The translations under genes were made by a program, and so were the position numbers. Below, one piece after another: positions 49,499 to 57,600 of a stretch of DNA of 64,000 nucleotides; the stretch's first letter is position 1, and every line of letters begins with the position of its first letter. Location of the stretch: assembly GCA_963422745.1 (NCBI GenBank), contig OY730477.1:3100001-3164000 (forward strand), written 5' to 3'. The notes under the pieces are model-generated. The model did not search any database, was not told the DNA's origin, and saw only the letters and a list, made by a program, of their open reading frames with translations. This DNA comes from G963422745 sp963422745 (GTDB lineage Bacteria > Actinomycetota > Acidimicrobiia > Acidimicrobiales > Aldehydirespiratoraceae).

Positions 49499-50233
49499 GT
49501 GACCCTTACCACGTTTGCCGCACACGCCGTTGAGGCCACGAAGATCTACGGATCCGGCGATACCGAGGTCCGTGCCCTTGACGGCGTTGATGTTTCGTTT
49601 CCCGCCGGGGAGTACACGGCTATCATGGGCCCGTCTGGATCTGGCAAATCCACCCTTATGCATTGCATGGCGGGTCTTGACACGCTTACCAGCGGCCAGG
49701 TCTTTATTGACGGTGCCGACCTTGGTGCCCTCAGCGACAACGAGCTGACACTTCTACGACGTGACAACGTCGGCTTCGTCTTCCAAGCCTTCAACCTGGT
49801 GTCCACGCTGACGGCGATAGAGAACATCACCCTTCCCGCCGATCTCGCGGGTGCCGATCCTGATCATGGTTGGGTGGACCAAGTCGTTGGAACGGTAGGG
49901 CTCGACGACAGACTCTCCCATCGTCCCAATGAGCTATCCGGAGGGCAGCAACAACGCGTTGCCGTCAGCCGTGCCCTTGCCAACCGACCGAAAATCATCT
50001 TCGCCGACGAACCCACCGGCAACCTTGATTCGGTTACCGGCAACGAGATTCTCGCCTTTATGCGGCGTGCCGTTGACGACTTCCAACAGACGATCGTGAT
50101 GGTCACCCATGATCCGAGCGCCGCGTCGTACGCGGACCGGGTGGTCTTTCTTGTTGACGGCAGGATCGTCAACGAGCTCGACGGGCCCACACCGGAGCGA
50201 GTGCTCGACATGATGAAGCAACTGGGTGCCTGA
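49499..50233 (+). CDS. ABC transporter ATP-binding protein, MacB/LolD type
   Basis: A ~244-residue ATPase with Walker A IMGPSGSGKSTLMHCMAGLD, Q-loop VGFVFQAFNLV, signature NELSGGQQQRVAVSRALA, Walker B IIFADEPTGNLDS and H-loop IVMVTHDPS, all as in MacB/LolD-family ATPases that drive FtsX-like permeases. GTG 49499 with AGGAG five nucleotides upstream is chosen; the in-frame ATG at 49376 would add 41 residues unlike the family. The permease gene follows after 3 bp, forming one operon. Confidence 0.9.
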   Translation: MTLTTFAAHAVEATKIYGSGDTEVRALDGVDVSFPAGEYTAIMGPSGSGKSTLMHCMAGLDTLTSGQVFIDGADLGALSDNELTLLRRDNVGFVFQAFNLVSTLTAIENITLPADLAGADPDHGWVDQVVGTVGLDDRLSHRPNELSGGQQQRVAVSRALANRPKIIFADEPTGNLDSVTGNEILAFMRRAVDDFQQTIVMVTHDPSAASYADRVVFLVDGRIVNELDGPTPERVLDMMKQLGA

Positions 50234-50236
50234 GAG

Positions 50237-52819
50237 ATGTTCCGACTCACCGTCAAGAACTTTCTCGACAAGAAGATCCGCTTTGCGCTGACCACCCTCG
50301 CAGTGGTCGCTGGTGTGACGATGATCGTGGCCGTGTTCACAATGACCGACAGCTTGCGCGCCAGCTTCGATGGACTCGCCTCCGACATCGCCGAGGGTAC
50401 CGACCTCACCGTGCGAACAGTGCAAACAATCGGCTCCGACCTTGACCGTGCAGCAGTGCCTCAGGAGCTCGCAGAGACGATTTCCGCGATCGACGGGGTC
50501 GCCGAGATCGATCCCGGCGTCGGCTCATTCAACACGGTGATCACCGACGGCAACGGCGATGCGATACTACCCAGCGGACCACCGACGATCGGAACCAACT
50601 GGTCGAAATCTCAGTACTTCCTCACCGCTGGCGACATACCCGAAGCGTCTGACGAATTCGCCGTGGACGCCACCACCGCGGAGGTGAATGACCTTCGGAT
50701 CGGGAATCGCTACCCGATCACCAGCGAAGTGGAACAGCGCGAGTTCAAACTTGTCGGCATCTTCAACTTCGGCGCACCCGACGAGCACCGCTCGTTAGGC
50801 CAAACCATGGCCTCCTTTGAGCTTGACACCGCGCAAGATTTCTTCGGCCTCACCGGGCTCTATTCCGAGATCGGTGTGCGGGTCGGCGGTACCGAATCGG
50901 TTGAGAAGGTTCAGGCCGCCACCGCTGCCGCGGTCGGGCCAAAATACGAAGTCGTCACCAGCGAGGTGATCGAAGACGAGACGCAGAGCAACTTCGCTTC
51001 GATCATCAACGTCTTCAACACCATTTTGTTGGTGTTTGCGTTCATCATCGTGTTCGTGGCGGCATTCATCATCAACAACACCTTCCAGATCGTGGTTGCA
51101 CAGCGAATCCGTGAGCTCGGCCTGCTACGAGCCGTGGGAGCCACCGGCAAGCAGATCAGCAGATCTGTGCGTCTCGAAGCGCTGATCGTGGGTGTGTTCA
51201 GCACCATCGTCGGCATCGGTTTAGGTGTGGTCGGCGGTAGCGGTCTGCGCTGGATGCTCAACACCACCGGCTTCACGCTCCCCTCAGGGCCGATCCAACT
51301 TCAACCTCGTACCGTCATCTGGGCTGCTGTGATCGGCATAGGCATCACGTTTGCCGCGTCGTTGATACCCGCCCGACGGGCACGCACGATCAGTCCCGTC
51401 GCCGCCATTAACACCGACCAGCGACTCGCCGCCACGAGCCTACGGAGACGTCTGATTGGTGGTGGGATCATGACCGGGGTCGGCGCGGTGTCGTTGGCAA
51501 ACGGCCTGTTCGTGGCTTCGTCAACGCGGGCAACACTTACCTCAATGGGCATCGGAGCTGTGCTGGTGTTCATCGGGGTCAACACTTTGAGCCCGTCCTT
51601 CGCTCGGCCGATCGCTCACCTGCTCGGCCGGCCCATCGCCAAGTTGTTCGGTACTCCCGGTCGGTTGGCGCAGGGCAATGCGGCACGCTCACCACGCCGC
51701 ACTGCATCAACAGCCGGTGCGCTGATGATCGGACTGGCCTTGGTGGGCATGGCGGTCGTCGTCGGATCGTCACTAACCAAGTCTTTCCTGCAGACCCTGG
51801 ACAATGCGGTTGAAGCCGACTACTTCGTACAGTCGCGCGTCGGGAACTTCAACCCCTCCGCGGGGTTCTCTCAGGAGGCCGCTACTCGCATTGAGGAGCT
51901 GCCAGAGATTGGTGACATCGTTCGGTACCGGTTTAGCGAAGACGGGATGTGGATCAATGGCAAAGCTGAAGATCTCTTCTCCAGCGACTTCGCCAAAGTG
52001 ACCGACCATCTCAACGCACAGATAATCGCAGGAGGGCTTCGCGATGCTGATCCTGCCACGTCTATCGCCGTTCATTCCGATCCCGCCCGGGACCTTGATC
52101 TGGCTGTGGGCGACACGTTAGAGGTCACCTTCCCCGACAACGAGACAGAGACTCTCTCCGTGGCTGCAATATTTGACGACGCCTCCATCTTCGGGAACTG
52201 GATGGTCGATAACGTGGTGTGGGAAGAACACATCAACAGCCGCCAATTGGGTTTTGTGACCGCCACCATTGCTGGCTTTTCCGACGACCTTCCCGAACCC
52301 GAACAAGAGCAGCTGCTGGCGGCCACGGCAACGGCGCTTGAACCGGTCTTGGAGAGTTTCCCGTCGGTCAAGGCCGAAAACCGTGTCGAGTTCCGGCAGG
52401 GTCAACAGGACCAGCTCAACTCGTTCCTGGCAGTAATCCAAGTGTTGCTGGCACTTTCGCTGGTGATCGCTCTGATCGGCATCGCCAATACGCTGGCGTT
52501 GTCGGTGTTCGAGAGAACCCGTGAGATCGGTCTGCTGCGTGCCGTGGGGATGACCCGGCGTCAGCTACGTCGAGCGGTCCGCTGGGAGGCTGTCATCATC
52601 GCTGTGTTCGGCGCCATCCTGGGTTTGGCACTGGGAGTGATCTTTGGTGTCGCAGCCGTGGTCGCCATACCCGACAGCATCATCAGCTCGATCTCGATCC
52701 CGATTGGGGTCCTGCTGGTGTATGTGGTGCTGGCAGCGGTCGCCGGTATTTTGGCCTCGCTTTTCCCAGCGTGGCGGGCTTCACGCATGAACGTGCTTGA
52801 GGCGATCTACCACGAATAA
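50237..52819 (+). CDS. FtsX-like ABC permease (MacB type)
   Basis: An 860-residue permease with a duplicated FtsX arrangement. There is an N-terminal helix (IRFALTTLAVVAGVTMIVAVFTM), an extracytoplasmic domain, three helices around 265-385 (IINVFNTILLVFAFIIVFVAAF; VFSTIVGIGLGVVGGSGL), a second extracytoplasmic domain, and three final helices including SLVIALIGIANTLALSVFERTREIGLLRAVG, a hallmark of the family. It probably exports lipoproteins, peptides or lipids, or acts as a mechanotransmission complex, together with the ATPase directly upstream. The coding end AWRASRMNVLEAIYHE with its stop is repeated twice more downstream. Confidence 0.9.
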   Translation: MFRLTVKNFLDKKIRFALTTLAVVAGVTMIVAVFTMTDSLRASFDGLASDIAEGTDLTVRTVQTIGSDLDRAAVPQELAETISAIDGVAEIDPGVGSFNTVITDGNGDAILPSGPPTIGTNWSKSQYFLTAGDIPEASDEFAVDATTAEVNDLRIGNRYPITSEVEQREFKLVGIFNFGAPDEHRSLGQTMASFELDTAQDFFGLTGLYSEIGVRVGGTESVEKVQAATAAAVGPKYEVVTSEVIEDETQSNFASIINVFNTILLVFAFIIVFVAAFIINNTFQIVVAQRIRELGLLRAVGATGKQISRSVRLEALIVGVFSTIVGIGLGVVGGSGLRWMLNTTGFTLPSGPIQLQPRTVIWAAVIGIGITFAASLIPARRARTISPVAAINTDQRLAATSLRRRLIGGGIMTGVGAVSLANGLFVASSTRATLTSMGIGAVLVFIGVNTLSPSFARPIAHLLGRPIAKLFGTPGRLAQGNAARSPRRTASTAGALMIGLALVGMAVVVGSSLTKSFLQTLDNAVEADYFVQSRVGNFNPSAGFSQEAATRIEELPEIGDIVRYRFSEDGMWINGKAEDLFSSDFAKVTDHLNAQIIAGGLRDADPATSIAVHSDPARDLDLAVGDTLEVTFPDNETETLSVAAIFDDASIFGNWMVDNVVWEEHINSRQLGFVTATIAGFSDDLPEPEQEQLLAATATALEPVLESFPSVKAENRVEFRQGQQDQLNSFLAVIQVLLALSLVIALIGIANTLALSVFERTREIGLLRAVGMTRRQLRRAVRWEAVIIAVFGAILGLALGVIFGVAAVVAIPDSIISSISIPIGVLLVYVVLAAVAGILASLFPAWRASRMNVLEAIYHE

Positions 52820-53110
52820 GAATCACCCAAGGACCAAATCCCAACCGTCGGAGCCTTCGACTTAGCTGTCGGGGCCTCGACTCGCGGCGGGCTTCACGCA
52901 TGAACGTGCTTGAGGCGATCTACCACGAATAGGAATCACCCAAGGATCAAATCCCAGCCGTCGGAGCCTTCGACTTAGCTGTCGGGGCCTCGACTTGCGG
53001 CGGGCTTCACGCATGAACGTGCTTGAGGCGATCTACCACGAATAGGAATCACCTAAGGACCAAATCCCAACCGTCGGAGCCTCGACTTAGCTGTCGGGGC
53101 CTCGACTTGT
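52773..53110. repeat. Three copies of the permease 3' end, 113-bp period
   Basis: GGCGGGCTTCACGCATGAAC continuing to the stop (TAA, TAG, TAG) and beyond to GTCGGGGCCTCGACT starts at 52773, 52886 and 52999. The first is the real gene end. The copies are nearly identical, so the duplication is recent. Nothing else lies in 52820-53157. Confidence 0.95.
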
Positions 53111-53157
53111 GACCGAACCACGTTCGTAGAGGTCAGGCACGTTCTTAGAGGTCGGGT

Positions 53158-54234
53158 TCAGCTCAGCGCGAACAGCGCGGCGACGTCACCAACCAACCGA
53201 TCCGTGGCTCGACGAGCCTCAGCGCTCACCCCTCCCATGATCGTGAAGGAATGAGGCAGCGAGTCCTCGCATCGATGAACGACCCTGACACCCGCGGCCG
53301 ATAGTGCTTCGGCGTAGGCGTCTCCTTGATCACGTAGCGGGTCGAACCCGGCAGTCACGATAACCGCTGTGGCCAGACCGGCAAGCGCTGGGCTGCGTAG
53401 AGGGCTATACCAATGGTTAGCTTCGTCGGTTGAGTCCGTTGCTGCGGAGCTGGTATCGACAGAGTTCGCGTTGTGCCCGGCGAAGAAAGCGATCACGCGT
53501 GCCGACAACGGCCAGGCTTCGCTCATTGATGCCATTGACCCACCCTCGGCAAGCGCATCAACACCCGGGTAGACCATGATCTGCCCTAAGGGCTGGGCGA
53601 GGCCAGCGCGTCGGCGTTCCTGACAAACCACAGTGGCGAGCCGACCTCCCTCAGAGGCTCCGGCGGTGACGACACGGTTCGGGTCGATCCCGAGTCCCTC
53701 GGCGTGATCAATCACCCAACTGTAGGAAGTGACAGCGTCGAGGACCCGAGCAGCCAGCGGGAACTCCGGTGCCAGCCGATAATCGACAGACACCAACACC
53801 GCCCCACAACGCTGAGCGAGGTTCGTGCACAGCGTGTGGTCGGTGTCCAAACCTCCGATCACACCGCCTCCTTGATGGAACCAGACGATGCCCGGTGCAC
53901 GACCCTTGACTACTGCCGGGTGATACAGCCGGATCGGTAGGTCGCCGCCTGGGCCAGCAATGATCCGGTCGTGCACCGAAACCGAAGCGTCGGGATCCGC
54001 CGAACCGATGAAGCACATGCTGATGAAGCCGTCGCGTACCGTCTGCAACGTCACCTCGTCGTCTGACCGCCGAGCCGTTACCTTCTCCATAAACACGCGG
54101 TAAGCATTGATCGACTTGTCCAAAGTGCGACCGTCGATCGTGGGAGCGGTACCGGCTCGTATCAACCGGCGCATAGGCCGAGCCCGAACAAACCCACGCG
54201 CTGCGCGATCCCGGATATGCATTGACTTGTTCAT
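53158..54234 (-). CDS. Hormone-sensitive-lipase-type alpha/beta hydrolase
   Basis: A 358-residue esterase/lipase of the HSL (family IV) group. The oxyanion motif is IVWFHQGGGVIGG (HQGGG in place of HGGG), followed by LVSVDYRLAPEFPLAARVLDAV. The nucleophile elbow is VTAGASEGGRLA, with Ser in GASEG instead of the usual GDSAG. The catalytic Asp is in VTAGFDPLRDQGDAYAEAL and His in SLPHSFTIMGG. The two motif substitutions mark it as a divergent subgroup. ATG 54234 overlaps the stop of a seven-codon leader peptide with its own TATCGT box. Substrate unknown; probably cytoplasmic as no signal peptide is seen. Confidence 0.85.
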   Translation of the reverse strand: MNKSMHIRDRAARGFVRARPMRRLIRAGTAPTIDGRTLDKSINAYRVFMEKVTARRSDDEVTLQTVRDGFISMCFIGSADPDASVSVHDRIIAGPGGDLPIRLYHPAVVKGRAPGIVWFHQGGGVIGGLDTDHTLCTNLAQRCGAVLVSVDYRLAPEFPLAARVLDAVTSYSWVIDHAEGLGIDPNRVVTAGASEGGRLATVVCQERRRAGLAQPLGQIMVYPGVDALAEGGSMASMSEAWPLSARVIAFFAGHNANSVDTSSAATDSTDEANHWYSPLRSPALAGLATAVIVTAGFDPLRDQGDAYAEALSAAGVRVVHRCEDSLPHSFTIMGGVSAEARRATDRLVGDVAALFALS

Positions 54235-54254
54235 CGTGTCGCAGTGCCGTTCAT
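54231..54254 (-). CDS. Leader peptide MNGTATR overlapping hydrolase start
   Basis: A seven-codon frame beginning six nucleotides after TATCGT; its TGA overlaps the hydrolase ATG (ATGA). Same layout as the MKTAPQ peptide before methylase 2. Translation of the hydrolase would then occur by reinitiation. Confidence 0.35.
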   Translation of the reverse strand: MNGTATR

Positions 54255-54260
54255 CGCCCC

Positions 54261-54266
54261 ACGATA
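54261..54266 (-). promoter_or_regulatory. -10 TATCGT upstream of leader peptide
   Basis: TATCGT on the minus strand, six nucleotides before the leader-peptide ATG at 54254. Confidence 0.4.
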
Positions 54267-54267
54267 C

Positions 54268-54540
54268 GACAGCTCGCCAACGAGCAACAGATAGCCACTA
54301 CACCCCAGCAGAAGATAGCCACTACACCCCCAGCAAGAGACAACCCCTACGCCCAGCAGAAAGGCCGTCACGCCCAATAGAACACCCCCAACACCCAGCA
54401 TAAAACAGCCCCTACACGCCAGCAGAAACAGTCCCAACACCCCCAGCAAGAGACAACCCCTACGCCCAGCAGAAAGGCCGTCACGCCCAATAGAAGACAC
54501 CCCCGACGCTCAGCAGAAGATAGCCCTTACGCCCCAGCCA
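54268..54540. repeat. C/A-rich array between hydrolase and Lhr
   Basis: CAGCAAGAGACAACCCCTAC plus GCCCAGCAGAAAGGCCGTCA and CGCCCAATAGAA occurs at 54331 and 54444 (113 bp apart), with further partial copies such as AGAAGATAGCCACTACACCC. No gene is supported here. Confidence 0.8.
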
Positions 54541-54543
54541 TAA

Positions 54544-54643
54544 GCGGCCGTCACTCTCCTCGGTAGGTCATGCCGCGTCCGAGCACCGCGCCGAGGTCGC
54601 GCCAGTAATGCGGCCGTCACTCTCCTCGGTAGGTCATGCCGCG
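54544..54643. repeat. Duplicated 34-bp 3' end of the lhr gene, 66 bp apart
   Basis: GCGGCCGTCACTCTCCTCGG plus TAGGTCATGCCGCG is identical at 54544 and 54610. The second copy contains the real stop and last codons of lhr. Confidence 0.9.
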
Positions 54644-57600
54644 ATAGCCATGAGAAAACCCAGCAGCCTTGAGGCGCTCGGCCCACGGCGTGTCGCGCAC
54701 ACCCATAGTGTTCACCTTGGCGATCTCCAATCGATCGAGACGTCCGTCCTTCACCAGACACCGAAGAAATTCGATCCAGCCCAGGTCCTGTTCTGCGGCT
54801 TCGAAGGTGACAAGCGAGCGCCCGCCCCGATCAAGCCAGACGATAGGTTGCCCATGGCGCAACACCACATGCGAGCCCGCGGTGCGAACCGGGCGTCCCT
54901 GCGTATCGGGCCACGCCAATACAGCGCCGTAAGGTTGAGCCGGGTCCGTAGCGGCGAGAACCAGGTGTTCGTCATCGGCGACAAGCCCGCCCCGGGCATC
55001 GTCAGGGACACGGCCATCACCAGAAACACGGCCATCACCAGGAACACGGCCATCACCAGAAACACGGCCATCACCAGGAACACGGCCATCGGCGGGGACG
55101 CGGCAAGATCGCAATCGATCGACCGCACCGGGAAGGGCGAATTGTGCAGCACCGAGCCCGGCCACGAAGTAGCCTCGGCGCACCTCACCGCGTTCCTCAA
55201 GCGCCTTGAGCACAGGGTACACCCCGGCGAACCCGCCGCTGATCCCTTCCGAGAGTGCCGATTCGCGTGTGAGGATCCCGTAGCGATCAAGCAGTTGATT
55301 GGCCCGCGCATAAGCGGCGCTGGTTGCAACTGGCGCTGGTTCACGCAGCGTGGAAACAAGCGACCAGCGACCGACAGCGGTGGGTGGTCCGAGGTCGGTT
55401 GACCGTCCACGGCGTCGTGTCGGGTATCTACTATGACGTCTGGTGCGATGTCGCGTTGCGGCGGACCTTGAGGATCGTCGACGTAGCGCTCGCAGCGGGG
55501 CTGGGGAATCGTTTGTCACCTCACCAGCCCACACCAGGTCCCAAAGGGCTCCGAGCACAGCCTCGTCACCGTGTGCAAGCCCGACCTCTGTGACAGCTGC
55601 CACAAGGTCCGGCCAGTAGGACGCACCACATTGACCCAGGTGCCGACGCAAAGCGTCGTGAAGTGGCTCCCCAGGTGCTTCGTCGGTTGGCGGCGCCAAA
55701 ACCGCTACCTGGTCGCGGAACACGAGTCGAACCCGTCCGTCGGAGGAGCCGAGTGAACCCGCACCAACCCACACCACTTCTCCGGTGGTGCAGAGTTCGT
55801 CCAGGTCCGCCGTTCGGTAACCCACCAGGCGCGCAGCAAGTACATCTTCTTCGAGTACCGACACCGCCAGCGGTGCGCCCTGTAGTTGCGCAATAACCTC
55901 CGCAAGAGCGTCTACACCTTGGCGTTTCGATCCGACGCCCTGCCAGCTGGCCAGGAAACAAGCGAGAGCGTCCGCATCAACCGGTTCGATCTCGTGACGA
56001 AGCTTAGCCAGCGAACGACGACGAAGCTTGCGCAGCACGGTGTCGTCGCAGTACTCACGTTCGGAGCCGCCGGGACGGAACTCACCGCGTACCAGCCCAA
56101 CATCGCCTGTGATTCGTTGCAACATCGTGGCAATCCGGTCTTCGCTCACGCCGATCCAGGCCGCAACATCGCGTGCAAGAAAGGGCCCGTGGGTGCGGGC
56201 GTAGCGTTTGCAGAGATCACCGAGCGGGTCGGCAACCGGGTCGGTGAACACCGCCGGTAAGCCGACCGGCAACGCCACCCCGATGGCGTCACGCAGCCGA
56301 GCGGCGTCCTCGGAGGCCGCGTAGCGTTGCTCGGAAGCGACCCTCACCTTGATCACGCGGCGTTGGTCAATCAGCTCACGCAGCCACAAATCAACACGTT
56401 CGCCCGCCAGCGAAACCCCGGCACTCACCAACCCTTCATCGACAATCCCCGTTTCGCCAGTGAAGGAATCCGATCCACCAGCGCCATTGTCGCCATTGAT
56501 AGCGCCATTGAACCCATCATCGACAGCCCCAGCATCGCCAACCCCGTCATCGACAACCCCGTCATCGACAGCCCCGGCATCGACGGCCATAGCATCGCCA
56601 ACCCCGGCGGGTTTCCCCGCTTCGTGTGTCGGCGCCGTTCGTGCCACTAGCCCAAGTCGTGTCAACGGACCGAGACGTCTGAGGAAATCGTGGAGTTCGT
56701 CAGGGTCACGAGCTCGGCGAGGGCCAACCAGACATTGCAACTCCAGCTCAAGCTCGGCCAGAACGTCCGCGTCCAGCAGCTCGCGCAGCTCCTCCGCGCC
56801 GAGCAGATCCCTGAGCAGCTCAGGATCGAGAGCAAGTGCGGCGGCTCGACGCTCGGCGATAGGAGCGTCGCCTTCATACATATAAACGGCTATCCACGCA
56901 AACAGCAGCGACTGAGCGAATGGAGAGGCCGTGTCTGTGTCGACCGCAACCGTGCGGATGCGACGACTGCGCAGATCGGTCATGATTTGGCGCAGTGCGG
57001 GAAGATCGAATACGTCGTTAACGCACTCGCGGGTGGCCTCAAGCAGGATCGGAAAGCTCGGGTACCGCGCCGCAACGGCCAACAGATCCGCCGCGCGCTG
57101 ACGTTGTTGCCATAGCGGTGTCCGCTGATCGGGACGGCGGCGGGGCAACAACAACGCCCGAGCAGCACACTCCCTAAAACGTGCCGCAAACATCGCCGAG
57201 TCCGGTAGACGGGCAACGACGATGTCACCGATCTCGTCGGGGTCGAATAGCAATTCGTCGACCGGAACCCGATCGAGCGCTTCGGGCAAGCGGATCACGA
57301 TGCCGTCGTCTCCCCACATCAAGTCGACGTCGGATCCCCACCGCTCGGCGAGGCGTGCCTGCAACGCCATACCCCAAGGTGCATGCACCTTTGCACCGAA
57401 CGGTGTGAGTATGCACACCCGCCAGTCGCCGATCTCGTCGCGGAACCTTTCGACGACGATGGTCCGGTCGTCGGGAACAACGCCCGTTACCTCGGCCTGC
57501 TTTGTGAGATAATCCATGAGATTTCCGGCGGCCAGCTCGTCAAGGCCGTGGCGGTCCGAAAGCCGACGAAGCGGTTCGGGATCGAGACGGATCTCGCGTA

